A DNA stretch of 34,420 nt from assembly GCA_038230695.1 (NCBI GenBank), contig JBBRMT010000018.1, positions 1 to 34,420 of the forward strand, read 5' to 3'. Position numbers and translations under genes: made by a program. Origin of the DNA: QHBQ01 sp038230695 (lineage in GTDB: Bacteria; Chloroflexota; Chloroflexia; QHBQ01). Shown here in pieces: positions 7,426-14,060 of the stretch (the first letter of the stretch is position 1; every line of letters begins with the position of its first letter). The notes under the pieces are model-generated. The model was not told the origin of the DNA and searched no databases. It saw nothing but the letters and a program-made list of their open reading frames with translations.

Positions 7426-8466
7426 AAGCGCCAGCATACTGACCTGCGCGGCTAGCCCCCGGCTGATGTGGTGGAAGGCGACCGAGTTGCTGCCAGCCTC
7501 ATCGGTAAGCACAATCGGGCTGCCGCTATCGCTGCCCTCGCGGATGCGCTGATCCAGCGGCACTTCGCCGAGGAATGGCACGCCCAGCTTCTCCGCCGCG
7601 TCCTTAGCTCCACCGTGACCGAAGATAGGCAGCTTGTCGCCATTGGGGGCGAGGAAGTAGCTCATGTTCTCCACCATGCCCAGGATCGGCACATCCAGTT
7701 TGACGAACATATTCAGCGCCCGCGTTGCGTCCATCAGCGCCACTTCCTGCGGGGTACTGACGATCAGCGCCCCAGTGAGCGGCATCTGCTGCGCCAGGGT
7801 GATCTGCACATCGCCAGTACCGGGCGGTAGATCCAGCACCAGATAGTCAATCTCGCCCCACTCCACATCGTAGAGGAATTGCTGCAGCATCTTCGCAAGC
7901 ATCGGCCCGCGCCACATCACCGGGCTGTCCGCCTCTACGAAGAAGCCCATGCTCATCACCTTCAGGCCATACTTCTCCACTGGCAGGATCTTGCCATTCA
8001 TCGGCTGCGGCTTGTCGGTGATGCCTAGCATCAGCGGCACGTTGGGGCCGTAAATGTCGGCATCGAGCAGGCCGACCCGCGCACCATCCTGAGCCAGCGC
8101 CAGCGCGAGGTTGACCGCTACGGTACTCTTGCCCACCCCACCCTTGCCGCTACCCACCGCGATAGTGTTACGCACGCCCACGATCGGAGCGCGGTTCGCG
8201 CCGACGCGGTTGGCTGGCACGCGGCTAATCACCTCGACCGCCACGCTATCCACCCCGGCCACGCTGCCCGCCGCTTCCTGGCACGCTTGCTGCATTTGCT
8301 CCTTGATCGGGCAGGCAGGGGTAGTTAGCACCAGGGTGAAGCTTACGTCGTTGCCGCTGATCTTTATATCCTCGACCATGCCGAGGCTGACTATATCGCG
8401 GTGCAGGTCGGGGTCAATCACCCGTGTCAACGCCCGCAGAATATCCTTTTCTTGAAACGATGCCAT
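7420..8466 (-). CDS. mrp: Mrp/ApbC-type P-loop ATPase, iron-sulfur cluster carrier
   Basis: A 348-residue protein. The N-terminal MIP18/DUF59 domain (1-~85) has the conserved TTPACP cysteine (Cys52). A MinD/Mrp-type ATPase follows with the deviant Walker A GKGGVGKS (107-114), DADIYGPN, and Walker B DYLVLDLPPGTGD. The family carries Fe-S clusters to apo-enzymes and binds the cluster at a dimer interface, classically through a C-terminal CxxC after ENMSYF. Here that position reads ENMSYFLAPNGDKLPIFGHGG, without any cysteine, so cluster carriage by the classical site is doubtful. This Cys-less form is known in some Mrp subgroups. The mrp symbol reflects architecture rather than proven function. 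It is transcribed divergently from the small gene at 8777. Confidence 0.93.
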   Translation of the reverse strand: MASFQEKDILRALTRVIDPDLHRDIVSLGMVEDIKISGNDVSFTLVLTTPACPIKEQMQQACQEAAGSVAGVDSVAVEVISRVPANRVGANRAPIVGVRNTIAVGSGKGGVGKSTVAVNLALALAQDGARVGLLDADIYGPNVPLMLGITDKPQPMNGKILPVEKYGLKVMSMGFFVEADSPVMWRGPMLAKMLQQFLYDVEWGEIDYLVLDLPPGTGDVQITLAQQMPLTGALIVSTPQEVALMDATRALNMFVKLDVPILGMVENMSYFLAPNGDKLPIFGHGGAKDAAEKLGVPFLGEVPLDQRIREGSDSGSPIVLTDEAGSNSVAFHHISRGLAAQVSMLALN

Positions 8467-8539
8467 ATGTTATGCCTTCCCTAGTCAATCCATTACATAC
8501 TGTTGGCCCATTCAGCAGCCCATTGTTGTTTCTTTCACA

Positions 8540-8569
8540 ATTATACGATATTTGGCCGCCTATGGGCAA
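8540..8569 (-). promoter_or_regulatory. Predicted promoter of mrp
   Basis: On the minus strand TTGCCC (8569-8564), an 18-bp spacer, and consensus TATAAT (8545-8540), about 75 bp before the mrp ATG. Confidence 0.45.
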
Positions 8570-8602
8570 GCGGGAGCAGCTCAAAGGATTGCGATCATTC
8601 GC

Positions 8603-8626
8603 TAGGGCGTGTGCCACACGCCCCTA
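8603..8626. repeat. TAGGGCGTGTG palindrome
   Basis: A near-perfect palindrome, TAGGGCGTGTG then CACACGCCCCTA, in the divergent region between mrp and the next gene. Member of the GTAGGGGCG family. Its placement between two divergent promoters means it is not a simple gene-end terminator. Confidence 0.65.
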
Positions 8627-8679
8627 CAGCAAACGCGCTTTGCAATTCGATGATCTGTTCCCTAAGTGGGCTGCATTTG

Positions 8680-8688
8680 TGTTATAAT
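8680..8688 (+). promoter_or_regulatory. Predicted extended -10 promoter
   Basis: TGTTATAAT, a full extended -10, with no clear -35. It lies about 90 bp before the ATG at 8777. A GTAGGGGCG palindrome (8721-8745) would lie in the leader. Confidence 0.5.
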
Positions 8689-8720
8689 ATTGGCAGCAGG
8701 TTAGAACCTGAGTTACCATT

Positions 8721-8745
8721 GTAGGGGCGTGAACGATTACGCCCC
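8721..8745. repeat. GTAGGGGCG palindrome in a 5' leader
   Basis: GGGGCGT (8724-8730), 8-nt loop, ACGCCCC (8739-8745). It lies between the predicted -10 and the small gene at 8777, so it would be transcribed as a leader hairpin. Confidence 0.6.
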
Positions 8746-8776
8746 AGCTGAAATTACGCAAACAGGAGAGCGCATA

Positions 8777-9025
8777 ATGCTAGAGAAACTGATAGATGAG
8801 ATGCAGCAGGTAGGCGGCCTGGACCGGCCCACCGCCGAGAAGATCGCCTACGTGGCGATCGGTTTCCTGCAGCGCAACCTCAGCCCCAGCGAGTACGACG
8901 CGATACGGCGCAAGGTGTTCGGCTCGGCCAACTGGCAGAACCGCCCCCGTGCTGCCTATGTCGGCTACGTTGGCTACATCCAGAGCGGCACCGGGCGCAA
9001 CCCCAACGACCCCAACACCGAATAA
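8777..9025 (+). CDS. Small helical protein, possibly DUF2267-like
   Basis: The start at 8777 follows ACAGGAGAG; the longer reading from 8729 runs through the palindrome and is not preferred. The 82-residue product begins MLEKLIDEMQQVGGLDRPTAEK and looks all-helical for about 60 residues (…VAIGFLQRNLSPSEYDAIRRKVFG), then has a Tyr/Gly-rich tail and a polar end. The pattern of an 'R.TAE..' helix followed by 'FLQ.NLSP.E' resembles half of a DUF2267 unit, but I cannot confirm this without a profile search. There is no signal peptide or membrane segment. A strong terminator follows (9067-9090), so it is a single-gene transcript. Confidence 0.75.
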   Translation: MLEKLIDEMQQVGGLDRPTAEKIAYVAIGFLQRNLSPSEYDAIRRKVFGSANWQNRPRAAYVGYVGYIQSGTGRNPNDPNTE

Positions 9026-9066
9026 GGCAACCCATTAGCGCGAGCAAATCTGGCTCTTGTAGTAGG

Positions 9067-9090
9067 GGCGCACTGTGGTGCGCCTTTTTT
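9067..9090 (+). terminator. Rho-independent terminator
   Basis: GGCGCAC (9067-9073), loop TGTG, GTGCGCC (9078-9084), then six T. A classical intrinsic terminator after the small gene, made from a GTAGGGGCG-family palindrome. Confidence 0.85.
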
Positions 9091-9123
9091 GAATCTCAAA
9101 CTATTTACCCAAGGAGGCTGGCA

Positions 9124-10089
9124 ATGGCAACAAAGTTTGGCGTAATTGTACCCCAGGGTTGGCGCATGGATCTGGTGAACATTAAAGACCCGGTAGAGAA
9201 GTACGAAACCATGACCCGCGTGGCAAAAGAGGCGGACAAGCTCGACTACGACTCCATCTGGCTCTACGACCACTTCCACACCGTGCCAGTACCCACCATC
9301 GAGACCACCTTCGAGTGCTGGACCAGCACCGCCGCGCTGGCCCGCGATACCCAGCGGGTGAAGGTCGGCCAGATTGTCAGTTGCAATGGCTATCGCAACC
9401 CCGCACTGCTGGCAAAGATGGCCTCCACTGTGGACGTGATGAGCCACGGCAGGTTGATCTTCGGCATCGGCGCGGGCTGGTACGAGCATGAGTACAACGC
9501 CTATGGCTACGGCTTCCCCGAAACCCGTGAGCGGATGCGCCGTCTATCCGAGGGTGTGCGTGTAATCCGCGCCATGTGGGATCAGGAGCGGGCCGAGTTC
9601 GAGGGCGAATACTACCAGTTGAAGGGAGCGATCAACGAGCCAAAAGGGGTGCAGAAGCCGCACATCCCGATGCTGATTGGCGGCGGTGGTGAACAGGTTA
9701 CGCTCAAGCTGGTGGCGAAATATGGTGATGCCTGCAATATTGGCGGCCTCGACCCCGATAACTACCGCCACAAGTTCGAGATACTACAGCAGCACTGCGA
9801 AACAGTGGGGCGCAACTATGACGAGATTGAGCGCACCGCGGTGGTGACGGTTGGCTTTGCCGCCAATGATGTCGAGGCCGATGCGCTGACCAAACCGACG
9901 CGCGGCAACGCCACGCTTGATGAAGTAAAACGCGGCAATCTGATCGGCGATAGCGCCCTAATCATAGAGGGCTTGAAGCGCATCGAGGCGGCAGGCGTAC
10001 AGCACTTCATCATATACCTTGCCGATGCTTACAAGCTGGAGCCGGTGCAACGCTTCGCTGAAGAGGTAATCAGCCAGTTCAAGTCGTAA
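9124..10089 (+). CDS. LLM-class, probably F420-dependent, oxidoreductase
   Basis: A 321-residue TIM-barrel protein of the bacterial luciferase-like family. Visible landmarks are FGVIVPQGW at strand 1, DYDSIWLYDHFHTVP (the substrate/cofactor-side loop), VKVGQIVSCNGYRNPALLAKMASTVDVMSHGRLIFGIGAGWYEHEY, and PHIPMLIGGGGEQVTLKLVAKYGDACNIGG, which forms the phosphate-binding end for FMN or F420. The pattern best fits the F420-dependent subgroup, consistent with a Chloroflexota host, but the cofactor is inferred. The substrate is unknown. AAGGAGG lies 8 bp before the ATG. The gene has a terminator before it and an 88-bp palindromic element after it. Confidence 0.9.
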   Translation: MATKFGVIVPQGWRMDLVNIKDPVEKYETMTRVAKEADKLDYDSIWLYDHFHTVPVPTIETTFECWTSTAALARDTQRVKVGQIVSCNGYRNPALLAKMASTVDVMSHGRLIFGIGAGWYEHEYNAYGYGFPETRERMRRLSEGVRVIRAMWDQERAEFEGEYYQLKGAINEPKGVQKPHIPMLIGGGGEQVTLKLVAKYGDACNIGGLDPDNYRHKFEILQQHCETVGRNYDEIERTAVVTVGFAANDVEADALTKPTRGNATLDEVKRGNLIGDSALIIEGLKRIEAAGVQHFIIYLADAYKLEPVQRFAEEVISQFKS

Positions 10090-10108
10090 ATTGGGCGCGT
10101 AGTAAACT

Positions 10109-10196
10109 GGTGCGCGTCACATTCATGCAAGGCAAATGTCTGTAGGGGCGAACTGCTGCTCGCCCTGGTTGGGTATGCAAAAACGCGACGCGCACC
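10109..10196. mobile_element. 88-bp MITE-like element, family 1, copy A
   Basis: Perfect 10-bp terminal inverted repeats GGTGCGCGTC (10109-10118) and GACGCGCACC (10187-10196). Inner parts are shared with copy B at 13787-13874: TGCAAGGCA, TGTAGGGGCGAAC, CGCCCTGGTTGG and TATGCAA. Both copies are exactly 88 bp. No coding capacity. It lies between the LLM and ArsB-like genes; no target duplication is clear for this copy. Confidence 0.8.
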
Positions 10197-10222
10197 TGTG
10201 GTAAACCTTTAGGGAGCAAGGT

Positions 10223-11512
10223 ATGGGCTGGTTCAGGCTGGGGCTGGGTCTGGCAATCTTTGTGGCTACCATTGCGATGATCATGACCCGTCCCGCCTGG
10301 CTGCCACTAAAGGAAACTGGCGCGGCTCTGCTGGGCGGCGCATTGATGCTGGCGCTGGGGTTTGTGGGCGTAGGCGAGGCCGGTGGCGTGCTGCTGGGCG
10401 AGTGGAACGCCTTTCTATTCTTCTTTGGCCTGATGGCGATCGCCGCGCTAGCCGAGTGGGCGGGCTTCTTCGACTGGGTGGCAAGCCTGGCAGCGCGGCA
10501 GGCAAATGGCAGCAGCCGACGGCTGTTCATCAACGTCTTCGCAATCGGCGCAATCATCACCGCCTTTCTCAGCAATGATGCCACCGCCCTGATCCTAACC
10601 CCCATCGTCTACAGCATCGTGGTGCGGCTGCGGCTCGATGCGCTACCCTATATGTTCGCCTGCACCTTTATCGCCGATACCGCCAGCTTTATCCTGCCGG
10701 TTAGCAACCCGATCAATATCCTGGTGACGAACCGCTTCCCCCTCAGCCTGGGCAGCTTTCTGCTGCACCTGCTGCCTGCTGCGCTGGTGGTAATTGCGGT
10801 CAATGTGCTGCTGTTCCTGTTCATCTTCAAAAATGACCTGCGCGATCACTTCGACCCAAAGCTGGTAGCGGATCCGTCGGCGGCCATCCACAATCCCCGC
10901 TTCTTCCGCTACGTTTGCGCCGTGCTGGCGTTGGTGGCGATCTGCTACGTAACCGCCTCGGCGTTGCAACTACCCTTGTCGCTGGTGGCGCTGGGCGGCG
11001 CGGCGCTGCTAATCGGCGGCGCGATTGCGCTCCGCGAGATGCACTGGCGCAAGCTGGCGGGCGAGATTAGCTGGTCAATCTTCGGCTTTATCGCCGGGAT
11101 GTTCATCGTGGTGCGGGGGGTGGAGAACCTGGGCGTAACCCAGTGGTTCGGGCAAACGCTAATCGGGCTGGGCGGCGGCGGCAGACTGGGAACAATTCTG
11201 GCGAATACCGCTGGTACGGCGCTGGGGGCAAACCTGATCAACAACGTGCCGATGGCGATCGTAATGAACTCGGCGATCGGCCACGCTGCGCCTGCTCATC
11301 TGCAACCCGCATTGGTCTACAGCACTATCTTCGCCGCCGACCTGGGGCCGAACATCACTACTGTCGGTTCGCTGGCAACCATGCTCTGGTTGCTAATCCT
11401 GCGGCGCAAGGGTCTGGATGTGTCCGCGATGGCCTACTTCAAGCTGGGCATAATCGTCACGCCGCTGATGCTGCTGCTGGGGGCGATTGCGATCTGGGTG
11501 ACGCTGGGGTGA
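10223..11512 (+). CDS. ArsB/NhaD (ion transporter superfamily) membrane permease
   Basis: A 429-residue polytopic protein with about 11-12 hydrophobic segments, preceded by GGGAGCAAGGT. The motif FLSNDATALILTPIVYSIVVRLRL and, in the second half, GANLINNVPMAIVMNSA and AADLGPNITTVGSLATMLW are the paired re-entrant 'SNDxxxL..TP' and 'NNxPM' signatures of ArsB-type arsenite/antimonite efflux proteins and related NhaD/CitMHS transporters. ArsB exchanges arsenite for protons, sometimes with ArsA ATPase. No arsR, arsC or arsA gene is nearby, so arsenite as substrate is uncertain; a general anion or Na+/H+ antiporter is possible. A UspA gene follows 175 bp later, beyond paired heptad tracts. Confidence 0.85.
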   Translation: MGWFRLGLGLAIFVATIAMIMTRPAWLPLKETGAALLGGALMLALGFVGVGEAGGVLLGEWNAFLFFFGLMAIAALAEWAGFFDWVASLAARQANGSSRRLFINVFAIGAIITAFLSNDATALILTPIVYSIVVRLRLDALPYMFACTFIADTASFILPVSNPINILVTNRFPLSLGSFLLHLLPAALVVIAVNVLLFLFIFKNDLRDHFDPKLVADPSAAIHNPRFFRYVCAVLALVAICYVTASALQLPLSLVALGGAALLIGGAIALREMHWRKLAGEISWSIFGFIAGMFIVVRGVENLGVTQWFGQTLIGLGGGGRLGTILANTAGTALGANLINNVPMAIVMNSAIGHAAPAHLQPALVYSTIFAADLGPNITTVGSLATMLWLLILRRKGLDVSAMAYFKLGIIVTPLMLLLGAIAIWVTLG

Positions 11513-11516
11513 GGGA

Positions 11517-11579
11517 AGAATGAAGAATGTAGAATGTAGAATGAAGAAGGTAGAAAGCTGAGGGCAGAAGGTAGAAGGT
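11517..11579 (+). repeat. Heptad-repeat tract, 9 units
   Basis: Nine uninterrupted 7-bp units, 63 bp: AGAATGA, AGAATGT twice, AGAATGA, AGAAGGT, AGAAAGC, TGAGGGC, AGAAGGT twice. It starts 4 bp after the ArsB-like stop codon and is the longest tract in the window. The inverted partner is at 11641-11675. Confidence 0.9.
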
Positions 11580-11640
11580 AGGTTGATTCGCAGGGTAGTG
11601 CTTGAGAGTGTGTCACAGATGCTACAGTAGGCAACGCCCG

Positions 11641-11675
11641 ATTCTACCTTCTACCTTCTTCATCATACATTCCAA
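11641..11675 (-). repeat. Heptad-repeat tract, 5 units
   Basis: Units ATTCTAC, CTTCTAC, CTTCTTC, ATCATAC, ATTCCAA, ending just before the ribosome site of the UspA gene. It is complementary in type to 11517-11579, so the two can pair across a 61-bp spacer. Confidence 0.85.
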
Positions 11676-11687
11676 AGGGGGGGCGTT

Positions 11688-12164
11688 ATGGATAGGCCGA
11701 TTATCATCTGCGTAGGTGGGCTGGAGACTGAGGAGTTTCTGACTGCGGCGTTGGCGCGAGTGCATTGGCGCGAAGGTGGTGGGCAGTTGCTGCTAATTTA
11801 CGTGGTGGACAGCCGCCCAGCACAGGAGGTGCAAGAGGCACGACAACGTTTCTTCGGGCGACAGGGGCATGGCGGAGAGCGCATGACCGCTGCTGACGAG
11901 CGCACCGCTCAGGATGTTTTGGCCGAGGCAAGCGCGATTTGCCAGCGGCTAGGAATGCCAACGCAGCGGCTGGGCAGCCTGATATTGCATGGCAGGCCGG
12001 AGCAGGAGATTATCCGCACCGCCAACGAGCAGCAGGCCAGCCTGATCGTAGTGGGGGCGCGTTATCGCGGCGCGGGCCGCCCCCTGATTGGGCCACAGAG
12101 CATCGGCCATGTTGCCCGCTTCGTCCTCGACCACGCCCCCTGTGATGTATTGCTGCTAAAATAA
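11688..12164 (+). CDS. Universal stress protein (UspA family)
   Basis: A 158-residue alpha/beta protein. It begins with RPIIICVGG (the Usp family usually has an ILV.D.S strand), then QLLLIYVVDSRP, and a C-terminal half with SLIVVGARYRGAGRPLIGPQSIGHVARFVLDHAPCDVLLLK. This last part matches the ATP-binding pattern G-2x-G-9x-G-S/T in modified form (GARYRGAGRPLIGPQSIG, with the final Ser/Thr changed), so nucleotide binding may be weak. Usp proteins act in the cytoplasm in stress survival, commonly as dimers. A long G run (AAAGGGGGGG) serves as ribosome site. A physical or regulatory link with the upstream ArsB-like permease is possible but not shown. Confidence 0.9.
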   Translation: MDRPIIICVGGLETEEFLTAALARVHWREGGGQLLLIYVVDSRPAQEVQEARQRFFGRQGHGGERMTAADERTAQDVLAEASAICQRLGMPTQRLGSLILHGRPEQEIIRTANEQQASLIVVGARYRGAGRPLIGPQSIGHVARFVLDHAPCDVLLLK

Positions 12165-12166
12165 AG

Positions 12167-12193
12167 GTAGAAGATAGAAGGTGGGGGTAGAAA
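12167..12193 (+). repeat. Heptad-repeat tract, about 4 units with one slip
   Basis: GTAGAAG and ATAGAAG, then a six-base GTGGGG and GTAGAAA. It begins 2 bp after the UspA stop codon. The same AGAAGGT-type unit occurs in the tract at 11517. Confidence 0.65.
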
Positions 12194-12284
12194 GGGCGGC
12201 TGCGTTCGAGCTGGCGGTAAAATGTAAGGGTTGGATTTATTCCGCCGTCGTGTAACTCAGCGATCCAGCATGGTTTGTGCGTAA

Positions 12285-13694
12285 TCACACTTGATCGTAC
12301 GCACTGTGTAACACCAACACAGCGGTGGCAATCTGTTTCAGGCTGGCTTCGATCGGCACGAGGCGCAGCGGCATTTCTAGATTGCGGAAGGTAGCGGCAG
12401 CCTCCTCAAGCGTGGTGCGGGCCTGGTCGTAGATAGCAGGGTTGGGTTGGGCGGTAGCCTGCTGCAATAGCATCGCGGCATACTCCTCCTGAAGACTGGC
12501 AAGGCGATAGGGGTCGTGGGTAGCGTGTATCAGGTCAACGGCAGTGATGAAGCACTGCGCGGCTTCATCCCACTGCCCGAGCGCAGCCTGAAGCAAGGCT
12601 CGCGCTCGGTGCAGGTTGATGCGTTCAACATACGGCGAACTGTCCGTTACCGCGTCCTCCAGCGCTTGCATATACTTGCGGGCATGGACCAGATCCTGCT
12701 CAAGTATATAGTACATAATTAGCTGCAACGCTGCGGCGCTACGATTGGACAGTGCGCTGCCCACCTGATTGAAGGCGCGGCTAGCATAATTGAACGAGGC
12801 ATCGCGGCTGCCTTTGAGCCGCATTAGCTCGGCCAGTTCGATCAGGTTGTTTGCCTGGAACAACTTGTAACCCGTGCGCTGGGCAATTTCCTGCGACTGG
12901 AGCATATACATCTCGGCCAGTTCGAAATTGCCATAGTTTAGATAAACCGTCCCCGCCTCCCCGACGATACGGCAGACCGATGCCTGGTCGGTAATCTGAT
13001 CACGCATCGCCAGCGCCTTCTCAGTGTATGCAAGCGCCAGGCTGTAAGGGCCTTCGGTCGAATAAAGACCAGCCATCAGGCGATAAATCTCCCCCAGTTG
13101 CAACGGAATGCCGCAAAGTTCGGCCTGCTCCAGGGCGTTGGTATAGCAAGCCAGCGCATCTTCCATCCTACCGCCATTTGTATAGATAAGCCCCTGGTTG
13201 CCCATCGCTTTGGCGGCGACCCCATGTGCGCCCGCTTCCAACGCGACTGCGCTGCTACGCTGATAATATGCTACGGCCGCATCGGGGTTGTCATGGTAAA
13301 GTTCGATGTTGCCCAGATAGTTGAGGACGTTGCCCAGCATCGCTTCGCCGCCAGTCTGCCCTTCGAGGTTCTGCAAAGCGAGTAGCAGTTCGGCATGGGC
13401 CTCATTAGTTTGACCCTTGTAGTAGTAAATCTGACTCTGCAGCCAGAAAGCGCGGGCGGTGAGCAGTTGACACTTGCGCTGTTCGCGGCTAAGGGCCAGC
13501 ATCTCAACATCGGCTTTGGCAAGGTCGCTGCGGGCATGGTCATAGTGGCCGTTGGTAATATCGTCATCGGTGAGGTCGAGGTAATAGCTGGTACGGCTGG
13601 CCGCCAACGATTGACCACATTGGCCGCAGATACGCGCATTAAGCTGATTATCGGCCTCACAATTGAGGCAGATCAGGGATTCTCGACTGTTCAT
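12285..13694 (-). CDS. Zinc-ribbon plus tetratricopeptide (TPR) repeat protein
   Basis: The 469-residue protein starts at 13694 with a GGAGAG ribosome site. Residues 9-26 hold two CxxC knuckles (Cys9/12, Cys23/26; ICLNC and ICGQCG), a small zinc ribbon. The rest is almost entirely helical with at least seven to nine TPR-like pairs: NYLGNIELYHDNPDAAVAYYQRS, MGNQGLIYTNGGRMEDALACYTNALE, IYRLMAGLYSTEGPYSLALAYTEKALA and EAGTVYLNYGNFELAEMYMLQS are clear. Such architectures are found C-terminal to regulators of the MalT/AfsR type, but here there is no NTPase or DNA-binding domain, so it is a stand-alone scaffold of unknown partner. No signal peptide. A strong consensus promoter precedes it, and a MITE lies immediately upstream of that promoter. 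Confidence 0.88.
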   Translation of the reverse strand: MNSRESLICLNCEADNQLNARICGQCGQSLAASRTSYYLDLTDDDITNGHYDHARSDLAKADVEMLALSREQRKCQLLTARAFWLQSQIYYYKGQTNEAHAELLLALQNLEGQTGGEAMLGNVLNYLGNIELYHDNPDAAVAYYQRSSAVALEAGAHGVAAKAMGNQGLIYTNGGRMEDALACYTNALEQAELCGIPLQLGEIYRLMAGLYSTEGPYSLALAYTEKALAMRDQITDQASVCRIVGEAGTVYLNYGNFELAEMYMLQSQEIAQRTGYKLFQANNLIELAELMRLKGSRDASFNYASRAFNQVGSALSNRSAAALQLIMYYILEQDLVHARKYMQALEDAVTDSSPYVERINLHRARALLQAALGQWDEAAQCFITAVDLIHATHDPYRLASLQEEYAAMLLQQATAQPNPAIYDQARTTLEEAAATFRNLEMPLRLVPIEASLKQIATAVLVLHSAYDQV

Positions 13695-13740
13695 TTCTCT
13701 CCAAATAGGGCAAAAAGGTTATGGGCTTCGGGATTGCAGG

Positions 13741-13769
13741 ATTATACCACAAGCGTGTATGATAGTCAA
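13741..13769 (-). promoter_or_regulatory. Strong predicted sigma-70 promoter of the TPR gene
   Basis: On the minus strand TTGACT (13769-13764), 17 bp, TATAAT (13746-13741), with TGG before the -10 giving TGGTATAAT. Eleven of twelve consensus bases plus an extended -10. The ATG is 47 bp downstream. Confidence 0.75.
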
Positions 13770-13775
13770 ACCCAT

Positions 13776-13885
13776 CGGTCAAGGCGGGTGTGGATGATAT
13801 TCTTGCAAGGCAGACATCGGTAGGGGCGAACAATGGTTTGCCCTGGTTGGATATGCAAGAACGTGGCGCACACCCGGTCAAGGCG
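13776..13885. mobile_element. 88-bp MITE-like element, family 1, copy B, with 11-bp direct repeats
   Basis: The element is 13787-13874 (88 bp), with ends GGTGTG and CACACC and subterminal inverted TTCTTGCA (13800-13807) / TGCAAGAA (13854-13861). It is flanked by identical CGGTCAAGGCG at 13776-13786 and 13875-13885, consistent with a target-site duplication. Copy A is at 10109-10196. It sits 7 bp upstream of the -35 of the TPR-gene promoter. Confidence 0.8.
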
Positions 13886-13897
13886 ATCATAGTAAAA

Positions 13898-13936
13898 TGG
13901 TGAACTGCACCCCAAACCGAGGAGTGCAGTTCACCA
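13898..13936 (-). terminator. Perfect 13-bp hairpin, probable terminator
   Basis: TGGTGAACTGCAC (13898-13910), 13-nt loop, GTGCAGTTCACCA (13924-13936). Read on the minus strand the stem is followed by ATTTTAC, a weak T tract. It lies downstream of the solute-binding protein gene and upstream of the TPR-gene promoter. An operator is an alternative reading. Confidence 0.6.
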
Positions 13937-13959
13937 TCTGGCCTTCGCTAAAGTATCTG

Positions 13960-14051
13960 ATACCAATTAGCCGAGCAGATGGTATAAATTGCCAGGGCGG
14001 GCCACCGCCAGCCCCGACGGAAAACACTTCATCTGCATGACAAATTGGTAT
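13960..14051. mobile_element. 92-bp MITE-like element, family 2, copy A
   Basis: Terminal inverted repeats ATACCAATT (13960-13968) and AATTGGTAT (14043-14051), and a nested pair GCAGATG / CATCTGC. The GGGCGGG core is followed by GACGGAA. It is about three-quarters identical to the 92-bp copy at 33306-33397. It lies 9 bp beyond the stop codon of the solute-binding protein gene. Confidence 0.8.
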
Positions 14052-14060
14052 AACTACCGC

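Noticed and set aside
10223..11512. Arsenic resistance operon
   Set aside because: The permease is ArsB-like, but there is no arsR, arsC, arsA or acr3 gene nearby, so an operon or arsenite substrate is not claimed.
12285..13694. LuxR/MalT or AfsR-type transcription regulator
   Set aside because: The TPR region is similar to such regulators, but no P-loop NTPase, HTH or other DNA-binding domain exists in the 469 residues.
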